DNA from: Phycisphaerae bacterium
GTDB taxonomy: Bacteria; Planctomycetota; Phycisphaerae; Tepidisphaerales; Tepidisphaeraceae
Length of the DNA stretch: 64,000 nucleotides
Reading direction: 5' to 3'
Assembly (NCBI GenBank): GCA_025936175.1
Contig: JAICTV010000002.1
Coordinates: forward strand, 1 to 64,000
Position numbers and translations under genes: made by a program. Shown here piece by piece: positions 18,495 to 27,074 of this stretch. The first letter of the stretch is position 1; each line of letters starts with the position of its first letter. The notes beneath the pieces are model-generated. The model was given only the letters and a program-made list of their open reading frames with translations, was not told the DNA's origin and ran no database searches.

Positions 18495-18593
18495 TCACGC
18501 CGGCATCGGCGCCAGCATCCACACCGCCGCCGAGACCACCATCGCGGCGAGCGCGATGAAGCAGACGACCTGGCTGCGCATCGATTCGGTCAT
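18495..18593 (-). CDS. Possible 32-residue single-pass membrane protein
   Basis: Starts MTESMRSQVVC and continues with one hydrophobic helix (FIALAAMVVSAAVWML). ATG 18593 is preceded by AGAAGGAG with a 7-nt spacing, which is a much better start than the longer upstream frame. The stop is 48 bp before the TTHB210-like gene, on the same strand. Unknown function; it may be a small partner of that protein. Confidence 0.5.
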   Translation of the reverse strand: MTESMRSQVVCFIALAAMVVSAAVWMLAPMPA

Positions 18594-18749
18594 GACGTTT
18601 GCTCCTTCTGGCGTTCGACTACGCGTTCGAACGACGGTGCGAAACATATCGCCGGTTAACAATTGAACAATCTCCCTGATCGGGGGAGTGGAGCGCAAGT
18701 GGCTGTGGGATCTAGTCTTGCAACGTAAATATGTGGTTCGATGCGTCGG

Positions 18750-19415
18750 TTACGCCGTCACCCTTCCGTGCACGTCCAGGTGACGATCGCTGGACGTTTC
18801 GACGGCGAGATGGGCCAGCCTCGCCTCGGCGAGCTGCCCGCGCACTTCATCGATCGTGAACGCGGCGAGGAGGGAGCGATAGAACTCTTCCTGCAACAGC
18901 TTGGTTTCGCCGCCGGCATAGTGACCGACGATCCGCCGCGCCGCTTGCGCGGTGGCTGGGCGATGAAGATCGCGCACGAACAGCACCGCGCCCGGCCTGG
19001 CGAGTCGCTTCATCTCCGTCCACAACGGCAGCGGATCGGGAAGGTGGTGCAGCAGCGAGTTGGAGAAGATCACGTCGTAGCCGCCGGAGGAGAGCCCCGT
19101 GTTCTTCGCGTCCGCGAGACAAAGCGTGAGATTGCGCGCGGCGTGATAGGAAGAGACCGCGCGGCGCGCGATATCGAGCATCGCCGGCGACGCGTCAACG
19201 GCATCGATCCGCCACTCCGCTCGCGCCAGCGCGATCCGGATGGCGATGTCGGCCGGGCCGCAGCCGAGATCGACCACACGCGCGGTCTTGAAATTATCCG
19301 CCAGCTTCAGCACGCGCTCGGCGAAAGCGATGTTGACGTCGGCGAAATCCGCGGCGGCGTACGCCTCGGCTTCATCGACCAGGTCCATCAGTTCCGGCTC
19401 GAGCTGGCGTTCCAT
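18750..19415 (-). CDS. Class I SAM-dependent methyltransferase
   Basis: 221 residues with motif I VVDLGCGPADIAIRI (about residue 47), motif II IDAVDASPAML, motif III YDVIFSNSLLHHLPDP and post motif RPGAVLFVRDL: a Methyltransf_11/25-like enzyme. The substrate cannot be assigned. The start is ATG 19415 (MERQLEPELMD). It follows the ABC exporter gene on the same strand at 95 bp. Confidence 0.88.
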   Translation of the reverse strand: MERQLEPELMDLVDEAEAYAAADFADVNIAFAERVLKLADNFKTARVVDLGCGPADIAIRIALARAEWRIDAVDASPAMLDIARRAVSSYHAARNLTLCLADAKNTGLSSGGYDVIFSNSLLHHLPDPLPLWTEMKRLARPGAVLFVRDLHRPATAQAARRIVGHYAGGETKLLQEEFYRSLLAAFTIDEVRGQLAEARLAHLAVETSSDRHLDVHGRVTA

Positions 19416-19510
19416 GGCGGCATTCTACGCCGTCCACTGGACCCGACGTCGGCCGAGCGCGATCAACAGGCGACGCGTGGGATCGCCTCTTTCGGATCGC
19501 TCGACCTCTC

Positions 19511-21379
19511 TCACGGCAGCGCCGATTCATCGAGCACGCTGAACGAGCGCCACTGCCGCTCGACCATGTCGAAATAAAACCCGCGCCGCTCCATCAGCTC
19601 CGCGTGCGTTCCCACCTCCACGATCTCGCCGTGGTTCATCGCGACGATGATGTCCGCGCCCGTGACGGTGCTGAGCCGGTGCGCGATGACGAAGGTGGTG
19701 CGGCCCTTGAACAGCTCCGCGAGCGATGCCTGGATGAGCTGCTCGCTCTCGGTGTCGAGGTTGCTCGTGGCCTCGTCGAGGATGAGGATCTGCGGGTCGG
19801 CCAGGATCGCGCGGGCGATGGAAAGGCGCTGGCGCTGCCCGCCGGAGAGTTTGAAGCCGCGCTCGCCGATGAGCGTGTTGTACTGCTCGGGGAGTTTCTC
19901 GATGAACTCATGCGCGTTGGCCCGCCGCGCGGCGTCGATGATCTGCGCGTCGCCGACGTGACGTCTTCCGTACGCGATGTTATCGCGCACCGTGCCGTCG
20001 AAAAGAAAGGTTTCCTGCTGAACGACGGCGAGGAGTTTTCGATAATCGCGAAGGCGCAGGCGGCGGAGGTCGATGCCGTTGAGAACCAAGCGGCCGCGCG
20101 TGGGATCGTAGAAGCGCGCCACGAGATCCGTCAGTGTCGTCTTGCCCGCGCCGCTGGGACCGACCAGTGCCACCGTCGCCCCGCCGGGGACGAGCAGGTG
20201 AAAATCCTTCAAAACCGGCGTATTTTCGCGATATTCGAAAGTGACGTGATCGAAGCGGATGTCCCGCACCTTCTCGGGCGCGTCGATCGCATCGGGCGCA
20301 TCGGGTTTATCGATCGGCTTGGCGAGGATCTCGAAGACGCGCTCCATCGCCGCCAGCGAACGCTGCGTCGTGTTGATCGAGTTGACGATTTGCCAGATCG
20401 GCTGCAGCAGCATCACCGCGTATATCTGGAAGACGAACAGGTCGCTGATCTGCGCCTTGTTGTGCAGGTGAAGCCAGCCGCCGTACCAGACGATCAGCAG
20501 GCTGGTTGCCGGGATCATGAAGCCCCACACGCCGCCGAGGATCAACTCGATCCGCTCGGCGTAGAGCGACTTGCGGATGGTGAGATGATGCCCGGTGGCG
20601 TAGGCGCGTTCCTCGTGGGGCTCGCGGCGGAAGGAGCGCACGATGCGGATCCCGCCGAACGTTTCGTTGACGCGGCCGTCGATTTCCGAGCGGTCTTCGC
20701 GGATCGATCGCCACACCGGGCGCGCGCGGCGCATGTAGACCATGCTGGCCAGCGCGATCGGCGGCATGGTGATCAGCGCCGCGACGGCGAGTTGCCAGCT
20801 CAGGTAGAAAAAGATCGCGATGGTGAGCACGACGCGGATGAATGCTGCGACCGGGCTGATGATCGCCATCTGCACCAGCCCGCTGACGCTGTCCACATCG
20901 CCCGAGAGTCGTGAGGTGATCCCGCCCGCTTTCATTTCCGAAAGCTCGCCGAGCCCCAGCCCGATCAGCTTTCGGAACAGCCGCTTGCGGAGGCGGAAGA
21001 TGACCTTGGCGTTCAGAACGGTCGTGCGGTAGCCGCGATAGCTGTCGAGGAGCTGCTTGACGATCAGCAGGAGCACGACCCCCGCGCCGAAGAGGTTCAG
21101 CCGCGCCAGTTTTTGCGAATTCGTCCCGCCGCCGGAAAGCAGGTTGATGATCCCCTTGATCGCCAGCGGCCAGACCATATCGAGCGCCGAGGTGATGAGC
21201 GCGAGAACCAGCACCCAGACGATCGCGAAGCGGTACGGCCAAAGCCACCGCACGTAATCGCGTAAATGCTTGTTCTCGCGGATCTTCGACGTCTTGGCCT
21301 GGCCGTTGGACGAAGGCGCAGCTTTCTGTTTGGCGTGAAACAGCCGCTCACGCTGCTTGGAAGAGAGGGGACGCCCCAT
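19511..21379 (-). CDS. ABC exporter, fused membrane and ATPase domains (MsbA/lipid-type)
   Basis: 622 residues: a basic N-terminal tail of about 40 residues, six transmembrane helices (about residues 50-330), then the ATPase with Walker A GPSGAGKTT, Q-loop VVQQETFLFDGTV, signature LSGGQRQRLS, Walker B ILILDEATS and H-loop FVIAHRLSTV. It works as a homodimer or heterodimer, probably exporting lipid or drug-like substrates. The start is ATG 21379. Unambiguous as a type IV (B-family) ABC exporter; the substrate is unknown. Confidence 0.94.
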   Translation of the reverse strand: MGRPLSSKQRERLFHAKQKAAPSSNGQAKTSKIRENKHLRDYVRWLWPYRFAIVWVLVLALITSALDMVWPLAIKGIINLLSGGGTNSQKLARLNLFGAGVVLLLIVKQLLDSYRGYRTTVLNAKVIFRLRKRLFRKLIGLGLGELSEMKAGGITSRLSGDVDSVSGLVQMAIISPVAAFIRVVLTIAIFFYLSWQLAVAALITMPPIALASMVYMRRARPVWRSIREDRSEIDGRVNETFGGIRIVRSFRREPHEERAYATGHHLTIRKSLYAERIELILGGVWGFMIPATSLLIVWYGGWLHLHNKAQISDLFVFQIYAVMLLQPIWQIVNSINTTQRSLAAMERVFEILAKPIDKPDAPDAIDAPEKVRDIRFDHVTFEYRENTPVLKDFHLLVPGGATVALVGPSGAGKTTLTDLVARFYDPTRGRLVLNGIDLRRLRLRDYRKLLAVVQQETFLFDGTVRDNIAYGRRHVGDAQIIDAARRANAHEFIEKLPEQYNTLIGERGFKLSGGQRQRLSIARAILADPQILILDEATSNLDTESEQLIQASLAELFKGRTTFVIAHRLSTVTGADIIVAMNHGEIVEVGTHAELMERRGFYFDMVERQWRSFSVLDESALP

Positions 21380-22045
21380 GCGGGGACATTGTAGCCCGGG
21401 ACGCCACGACGGAATTTAAGGCGCGGCGTGGTGCATCGCGGGACGATGGCGCCGCTTCGGCACACGCTTGCCCGCGGCCTTGGCGGCGCGCAACCAAGCC
21501 TTCAGCAATCTGCGCCTCGCACAGCGCATCCTGCGGCGCGCGCCCGAGCAAGCCTCGAGATCTCACACATCCGCGATGGGTCAGCGGTCTTCGTCGCTGT
21601 AGAAGGTTACGCGTGAAAGGGCGCGTGCGCCTCAGAGGGTGCCTGTGGCTCTGTCTCAACCCCGTGATTCGCCGGATTTGCAGGGGCGACGCCTGCGTCG
21701 CCCTCTTCGAGTTTGGCTGGAAATTCGCGACCGACAAATGCGGGCGAGGCAGGCCTCGCCCCTACCGGGGAAGATTGAGACAGAGCCGGTGCCTGTGACG
21801 ATTCCGAGGGCGCCTGCGTCCGAGGGTCCCTGCGCCGAGGGTGCCTGTCACCCTCGTCATTAGTTCTTGTCGGACAAGGAGATATCATGACCACCCCCCC
21901 CCCCATCCCAACCGGGGCTCCAATAGGCGAGAATTCTGACTTTCGGGCGGAATCGAAAGGGGGGCCGCGTGCGACACGAAATTTTCGCCGGTTTTGTGTC
22001 CTGTCGTCCCCTCCTCGTGCATACTACTTCAGAAGCTCGCGCAAC
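21380..22045. other. 666-bp intergenic region with nested repeats and a C11 run
   Basis: No protein gene is convincing between the divergent ABC exporter and ECF sigma genes. The stretch 21635-21856 holds nested palindromes (separate entry). At 21894-21904 is a run of 11 C. The rest (21380-21630) shows nothing I can name. Short open frames here are not supported. Confidence 0.6.
21635..21856. repeat. Nested palindromes: GGCTCTGTCTCAA arms enclosing two family D hairpins, flanked by GGGTGCCTGT repeats
   Basis: Perfect 13-bp inverted arms GGCTCTGTCTCAA (21647-21659) and TTGAGACAGAGCC (21775-21787). Inside are CAGGGGCGACGCCTGCGTCGCC (21681 on) and a relative, CGGGCGAGGCAGGCCTCGCC (21741 on, then CCTAC). 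Outside, GAGGGTGCCTGT-like units occur five times (21635-21646, then 21786-21850), the last one itself a hairpin (GAGGGTG CCTGT CACCCTC). Confidence 0.8.
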
Positions 22046-22888
22046 ATGGACGACGCTCATCTATTGCAGGAATACGTCGAAACCGCTTCGCAGGAGGCCT
22101 TTGGGCAATTGGTCTCCAAGCACATCGGCTTCGTCTATTCGGCTGCGCTGAGAAACGTCCATGACCGACACGTCGCCGAGGAAATCACGCAGGCGGTGTT
22201 CATCGTCCTGGCCCGCAAGGCCTCCACGCTCCGCCATGAGGCGGTCCTCTCATCGTGGCTGTTGAGCACCACCCGCTACGCTTCGCTGGGTCACATGAAG
22301 ATGGCCGCCCGGCGCAAGCGACATGAAAGAAGGGCCGCCGAGATGGCCAAGACCGTTTGGGAGGAAGAAGCCGACACCCGCTGGCCGCAGTACGAGGGCG
22401 ACCTCGACGCGGCGCTCGCTTCCCTGCGCGAGGGCGATCGCAAGGCGGTCATGCTCCGCTTCTACGAGCACAAATCGTTCGACGAGATCGCGCACATCCT
22501 CGGCACCGCCGAGGAGGCGGCACGCAAGCGCGTCAGCCGGGCGGTGGAAAAACTCCGCGGCTCCTTCGGCGTCTCGGCGCGCACGCTGCCGGCGACGATG
22601 GTCACCTACTACCTCTACAACAAGCTGGCCGCTCCCGCGCCCGCGGAACTGACCGCCAAGATCACCACGGCGGCGACCAGGAGCGCGACCGCATCCGTCG
22701 CCTCATCGGAGCTGGCGCGTCAGGTCGTGCAGCAGATCGCCATCGCCAAGGCCAAGTGGGTCGCCACCAGCATCGCGGCGGCGCTGGCGTTGTGCGTCGC
22801 GGGCGGCGTGATCGTCGCGTCGTCGATTCCGGATGGCAAAGACACGCACCAGCCGCGGCCGGAGCAGCGGGATTTCCGGATTCGCTAG
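22046..22888 (+). CDS. ECF-type RNA polymerase sigma factor with C-terminal membrane helix
   Basis: 280 residues. Region 2 (EEITQAVFIVLARKA, then LSSWLLSTTRYASLG) and region 4 (DRKAVMLRFYEHKSFDEIAHILGTAEEAARKRVSRAVEKLR) occupy residues 1-180. The remaining 100 residues are an Ala-rich extension with a predicted membrane helix (WVATSIAAALALCVAGGVIV) near the C terminus. C-terminally extended ECF factors occur in planctomycetes; the tail may act as a built-in anti-sigma or sensor. The start is ATG 22046. No separate anti-sigma gene is adjacent. It precedes the pseudopilus operon by about 240 bp. Confidence 0.92.
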   Translation: MDDAHLLQEYVETASQEAFGQLVSKHIGFVYSAALRNVHDRHVAEEITQAVFIVLARKASTLRHEAVLSSWLLSTTRYASLGHMKMAARRKRHERRAAEMAKTVWEEEADTRWPQYEGDLDAALASLREGDRKAVMLRFYEHKSFDEIAHILGTAEEAARKRVSRAVEKLRGSFGVSARTLPATMVTYYLYNKLAAPAPAELTAKITTAATRSATASVASSELARQVVQQIAIAKAKWVATSIAAALALCVAGGVIVASSIPDGKDTHQPRPEQRDFRIR

Positions 22889-22899
22889 AAGAATTTGAT

Positions 22900-23134
22900 T
22901 TGCCACAGACGGGGCACAGATGGACACGGATGGTGTCAACGCTCCCGCAGCGCGCGCTGACTTTGTCATGCTGAGGTACTGGGTACTCGCGCAGCGGGTG
23001 ATCCAAGCATCTGGGTGACCGCGGCCAGATCCTTCGGAGTACCTCAGGATGACGTCACGCGAATCTCGCGGCGCGTTTCGTCCGAACATCGTGCGAGGTC
23101 TTTCATCTGTGCTAATCTGTGCCCCATCCGTGGC
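22900..23134. repeat. Nested palindrome: CACAGATGG-type arms enclosing a family B element
   Basis: Outer arms are 22900-22933 (TTGCCACAGACGGGGCACAG...) and 23101-23134 (...CTGTGCCCCATCCGTGGC). Inside is a complete family B element at 22965-23053 (GTCATGCTGAGGTACT ... AGTACCTCAGGATGAC). The GTG start codon of the GspE-like gene (23130) is part of the right outer arm. It fills nearly all of the gap between the sigma factor and the pseudopilus operon. Confidence 0.85.
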
Positions 23135-24236
23135 TAGTTCATCTCCGAATTCGACTCCAGACGCGCGCGTCATCGTCGATCAGATCCTCGACGACGCCGT
23201 CAAAAGTCGCGCCTCCGACGTTCATCTCGAACCCACCGCCGACGGCCTCGAAGTTCGCTTTCGTATTGACGGCATTCTGGAAGTTGTGGGCAAGCACGAT
23301 CTGACCGTCGGCCGCAGCCTCGTCGCGCGGCTGATGGTGATGGCTCACCTGCTCACCTATCGCCTCGACATCCCGCAGGAAGGACGACTGACGGCAGCGG
23401 TGGCGTCGTCGCCGCAGCCCCTCGACCTTCGCCTGAGCATCATGCCGACGATGCACGGCCTGCGTGCGGTCGTCCGACTTCCCGCCGAGTTGATCCAGCC
23501 GCACACGCTGGAAGAACTGAACCTTCCCGAGTCAGTGCTCCAAGGCCTGCACCGCTTCGCGGCGAGCGACGCGGGGATGCTCGTCCTCACCGGTCCCGCC
23601 GGCGCCGGCAAGACGACGAGCATCTACGCCCTGCTCCAGCACATCGCCGCCACGTCGCCGGGCCTCAGCATCATCACATTGGAAGACCCGATCGAGCGCG
23701 ACATCCCCGGGGTCACGCAGATCGAGGTCGCGCCGTTCGGCGAGCTGACCTACGAGCGGACGCTCCGCAGCATCCTCCGCCAGGACCCGCAGGTGCTGAT
23801 GCTCGGCGAGATCCGCGATCCGGCGACGGCGACGCTGGCGGTTCAGGCCGCGCTGTCGGGTCATCGCATGATCTCGACGCTGCACGCACTCAATCCCGCA
23901 TTCGCGCTGGCTCGACTCATGGAAATGGGCGTCGAGCCCTACCAGCTCTCAAGCGCGATCTTCGGCATCGTCACGCAGCGGCTGCTGCGCCGCCGCGAAG
24001 GTAGCGGATATCGCGGCCGCCTCGCCGCCGCGGAGTTCGTGGCGATGGACGATCCGCTGCGCGCCGCCGTGCTCAAGCGGGCCGATGCTTCTCAACTGAT
24101 GAAAATCTATGCCGCGCAGGCCGGCTTCCGTCCCATGCGCGCCGCGGCCGTCGATTTTGTACACAGAGGCTGGACCGACGACGCGGACGTCCTCCGCGCG
24201 CTGGGCCAACCGGACGACCGTATAGAGACCGCATGA
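23130..24236 (+). CDS. GspE/PilB-type secretion or pilus assembly ATPase, short form
   Basis: 368 residues, a cytoplasmic hexameric ATPase driving pseudopilus assembly. The N2-type domain starts at about residue 15 (VIVDQILDDAVKSRASDVHLEP). Walker A is GPAGAGKTT, the Asp box LEDPIERDIPGVTQIEV, Walker B VLMLGEIRDPATA and the His box GHRMISTLHAL. The N1 domain and the tetracysteine zinc knuckle of typical GspE are absent, giving a PilT-like length. GTG 23130 is chosen as start; the longer frame only reads through the repeat. It overlaps gspF by 4 bp. Confidence 0.9.
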   Translation: MASSSPNSTPDARVIVDQILDDAVKSRASDVHLEPTADGLEVRFRIDGILEVVGKHDLTVGRSLVARLMVMAHLLTYRLDIPQEGRLTAAVASSPQPLDLRLSIMPTMHGLRAVVRLPAELIQPHTLEELNLPESVLQGLHRFAASDAGMLVLTGPAGAGKTTSIYALLQHIAATSPGLSIITLEDPIERDIPGVTQIEVAPFGELTYERTLRSILRQDPQVLMLGEIRDPATATLAVQAALSGHRMISTLHALNPAFALARLMEMGVEPYQLSSAIFGIVTQRLLRRREGSGYRGRLAAAEFVAMDDPLRAAVLKRADASQLMKIYAAQAGFRPMRAAAVDFVHRGWTDDADVLRALGQPDDRIETA

Positions 24237-25444
24237 CCGACACCGCCGCCGCTGCCAACGCATTCGCCTATCAGGCTCAGACTCTGCAAGGTCAGCCCGT
24301 CGCCGGCACCATCGACGCCGCCGACGTCGAGCAGGCCCAGCGCCTTCTCGCCGGGCTTCGTCTGCGCGTGCTGCAGATCGAACCCGCGAAGGAATCGGCG
24401 CGTGGCCGGCCGCTCAAGGCCGGCGACTTCGCCGCCTTCAACCTTCAGCTCGCGCATCTCACCTCGGCGGGGATGCCGGTCGAGCACGGGCTTCGTCTCA
24501 TCGCCCAGGACATGCGCGGCGGGCGGCTGAAGACCACGATCAACCAGCTCAGCGCGGAGCTCGAGAAAGGCACGCCGCTCGAGCAGGCGTTCGAGAACTA
24601 CCAGGAGCGCTTCCCGCCGCTCTACTCGCGATTGATCGCCGCCGGCGTGCGCAGCGGCGATCTGCCGGGCGTCCTGTTAAACCTCGGCCGGCATATGGAT
24701 CTCGTCCAGCGTCTGCGCGCCGCGATCTGGCGGGCTTCCACCTATCCGCTGATGGTGCTCGCGGGACTCGTGCTGGTGATCACCTTCCTCAGCCTGGTCG
24801 TCATCCCGCAGTTTCAACTGATGTTCCGCGACTTCGGCGTGCAGCTCCCGCTGATGACCCGCGCGCTGCTCTCGGTGCCAACCTGGATGCCCTACGTGCT
24901 CCTCGCCGCCGCCATCATCCTGATCGCGCTGATCATCGCCGTGCAGATGATCCGCATGAGCAAGTCGGCGGCGGCGGTGACGGATGCGCTGGTCCTGCCG
25001 ATGCCGCTGATCGGCCCGGTGCTGAAGTGGAACCTCGTGGCGCGCTGGTGTGATGCGCTGAAGCTGGGCATCCTCGCGGGGATGGATTTGCCGCGCAGCA
25101 TCGAGCTCGCCGGCGACGTCGTCGGCTCGCCCGCGCTGCGCCGCGACGGCGATGAAATCAGCGGCGCGATCCAGGCCGGAAAACCCATCGACGCCGTCGA
25201 GCACACGCGCCTCCTCCCCGCGACCGTCGTCGCCGCCATGGCGATGTCCTCCCAGAACCACGACCTCCCCGCCGCCATGACCATGCTCGCCGACATGTAC
25301 CAGCAGCAATCCGACGCGCGGCTGACGCTCATCCCCGGCCTGCTCGCGCCGCTGCTGATCATCGTCGTCGCCGTCGTCATCGGCTTTGTCATCGCGGGAT
25401 TGTTCCTGCCGTTCATTACGCTGCTGCACGCGATCACCGGCTGA
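24233..25444 (+). CDS. GspF/PilC family inner-membrane platform protein (first copy)
   Basis: 403 residues. A short cytoplasmic N-terminal domain (FAYQAQTLQGQPVAGTIDA) is followed by two T2SSF domains (LTSAGMPVEHGLRLIAQ, about 82; LGILAGMDLPRSIELAG, about 281) and three membrane helices (about 172-195, 222-242, 372-398). It forms the platform around which GspE remodels the pseudopilus. The ATG overlaps the stop of the ATPase gene. Confidence 0.93.
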   Translation: MTDTAAAANAFAYQAQTLQGQPVAGTIDAADVEQAQRLLAGLRLRVLQIEPAKESARGRPLKAGDFAAFNLQLAHLTSAGMPVEHGLRLIAQDMRGGRLKTTINQLSAELEKGTPLEQAFENYQERFPPLYSRLIAAGVRSGDLPGVLLNLGRHMDLVQRLRAAIWRASTYPLMVLAGLVLVITFLSLVVIPQFQLMFRDFGVQLPLMTRALLSVPTWMPYVLLAAAIILIALIIAVQMIRMSKSAAAVTDALVLPMPLIGPVLKWNLVARWCDALKLGILAGMDLPRSIELAGDVVGSPALRRDGDEISGAIQAGKPIDAVEHTRLLPATVVAAMAMSSQNHDLPAAMTMLADMYQQQSDARLTLIPGLLAPLLIIVVAVVIGFVIAGLFLPFITLLHAITG

Positions 25445-25449
25445 ACGAC

Positions 25450-26694
25450 ATGAGATCGCTCAAGATCATCATCGAGGCGCTCTTCTGGATGGTCGCCGCC
25501 GCCGCGACCATGTTCGGAGCCGCCGTCGCCATCGGCTATCTCACCGCGCCGCCGATCGGCTACCTGGCGGCGGCGGGGATCATCGTGATGCTTCCGGTGC
25601 TCGTGCGGATCTTGACGCTGGTCCGGCGGCGCCGCGCCGCGGCGGTGCTCTCGTACCTCGAGCAGGCGGTGCGACTGAACCTGCCGCTCCCGCGCATGCT
25701 CACCGCCGCCGCCCGCGCCGAGCGCGGCATCATCGCCACGCGCCTCGGCACCGTGCGCACGCTGCTGGAAGACGGCTACTCGCTCGGCACCGCGCTGCAG
25801 ATCGGCGTGCCGGAGGTGACGCCGCGATCGTGGTCGATCCTTGACGCCTCCGAGCGCCTCGGCCGGCTGGCGCACGCGCTGCGCCGGCTGGTCGCCGACC
25901 AGCGCATCGAGCTCGATCGCGAGGCCGGCTCGTCCGGCTTCGTCCGCGCGTACCCCTTCATGATGATCACCGCGATTTGCAGCGCGATCTCTCTCGTCAG
26001 CATCTTCGTCCTGCCCAAATATCAGGCGGTCTTCAAAGATTTCGGCACCAAACTCCCCGACATCACGATGACGGTCTTCACCGGCTCGGAATCGGTGGCG
26101 ACGATCGCGATCATGCTGGCGACGCTTTCGCTGCTCTGGTGGGGCGGCGGATCGCTGTGGGAAGTCTTCCACCCGCGCGAGGAGCCGCCGGCGTCGCTGG
26201 CCTGGTTCCGCGACGCCGTCTACTGGTATTTGCCGATCGCACACGGAATCGTCCGCGACCGCGGGCTCGGCGACGCGCTCGACCTGATGGCCGATGCGTT
26301 CCGTGGCGGCACGCCCGCCCACCGCGCGCTCGAGCAGGCCGCCGCCCTGCGCGTCAACCGCGTGCTGGCGACGAAGCTGGCGTTCTGGTCGCAGCTCGTG
26401 ACCAACGGCATGAGCCTCAGTGAAGGCGCGCGACGCGCGGGCCTGCCGCGACTGGTCTGCGAGATGCTGTCGGCCGCGCGCGGCGGCGATCAGGCGGCGG
26501 ACGTGCTCGATTTCCTCGCCCGCTACTACGCCGCCCGCTTCAGCCGCGCCTCATCGCTGCTGCAGGCCGCCGCCGTCCCCGCGATCACGCTCTTCTTCGC
26601 CTGCATCGTCGCGATCATCGCCATCGCCTTGATCACCCCGATGGCGTCGCTCATCCAATCGCTTTCCGCGCACTCGGGCAGGTGGAGGCTTTGA
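25450..26694 (+). CDS. GspF-like platform protein, divergent second copy
   Basis: 414 residues. Unlike the first copy it begins with two membrane helices (about residues 8-30 and 38-55). T2SSF-like regions follow (YLEQAVRLNLPLPRMLTAAA and FWSQLVTNGMSLSEGARRAG), with helices at about 175-195, 220-236 and 375-400. Two F-type proteins in one operon is unusual; they may form a heteromeric platform. It begins 5 bp after the first copy, and its stop overlaps the next start (TGATG). Confidence 0.85.
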   Translation: MRSLKIIIEALFWMVAAAATMFGAAVAIGYLTAPPIGYLAAAGIIVMLPVLVRILTLVRRRRAAAVLSYLEQAVRLNLPLPRMLTAAARAERGIIATRLGTVRTLLEDGYSLGTALQIGVPEVTPRSWSILDASERLGRLAHALRRLVADQRIELDREAGSSGFVRAYPFMMITAICSAISLVSIFVLPKYQAVFKDFGTKLPDITMTVFTGSESVATIAIMLATLSLLWWGGGSLWEVFHPREEPPASLAWFRDAVYWYLPIAHGIVRDRGLGDALDLMADAFRGGTPAHRALEQAAALRVNRVLATKLAFWSQLVTNGMSLSEGARRAGLPRLVCEMLSAARGGDQAADVLDFLARYYAARFSRASSLLQAAAVPAITLFFACIVAIIAIALITPMASLIQSLSAHSGRWRL

Positions 26695-27074
26695 TGCGAC
26701 GACGACCAACAGCACACCTTCGCCGCGCCGGATGGTTTTTGGCGGATACGATCGTCGCGATCATCATCGTCGGTGTGCTGGCGGCGGTGCTGGTGCTCTC
26801 GGTCCGCCGACAGCAAAAAGCCGCCGATCAACTCGCGGATTCGCGCGAGGCGACGCGACTGGCCGAGCGCACGCTCATTTCGATGCAGACGGGCGCCAAG
26901 CCGCCCCCTTCCCCCGCGGGGATGAGCGTGAAGGTGCGATCGATTGATTCGACCGCATCGCCCGCGAAGGGATGCACGTGGGCCGTCGTCACCGTCACCC
27001 GTCGCAACGGCCGCGCGAGCGAATTGACGGGCCTCGTCCGGCGCGATGCGATTCCTGCGGGAGGCGGGCGATGA
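26694..27074 (+). CDS. Type II pseudopilin-like protein (GspI/H type)
   Basis: 126 residues. A basic leader (MRRRPTAHLRRAG) precedes the hydrophobic helix WFLADTIVAIIIVGVLAAVL, consistent with prepilin peptidase cleavage after Gly13. Position +5 is Asp instead of the usual Glu. The globular part is short (about 90 residues). A minor pseudopilin is the likely role, from position in the operon. The start is ATG 26694. Confidence 0.75.
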   Translation: MRRRPTAHLRRAGWFLADTIVAIIIVGVLAAVLVLSVRRQQKAADQLADSREATRLAERTLISMQTGAKPPPSPAGMSVKVRSIDSTASPAKGCTWAVVTVTRRNGRASELTGLVRRDAIPAGGGR

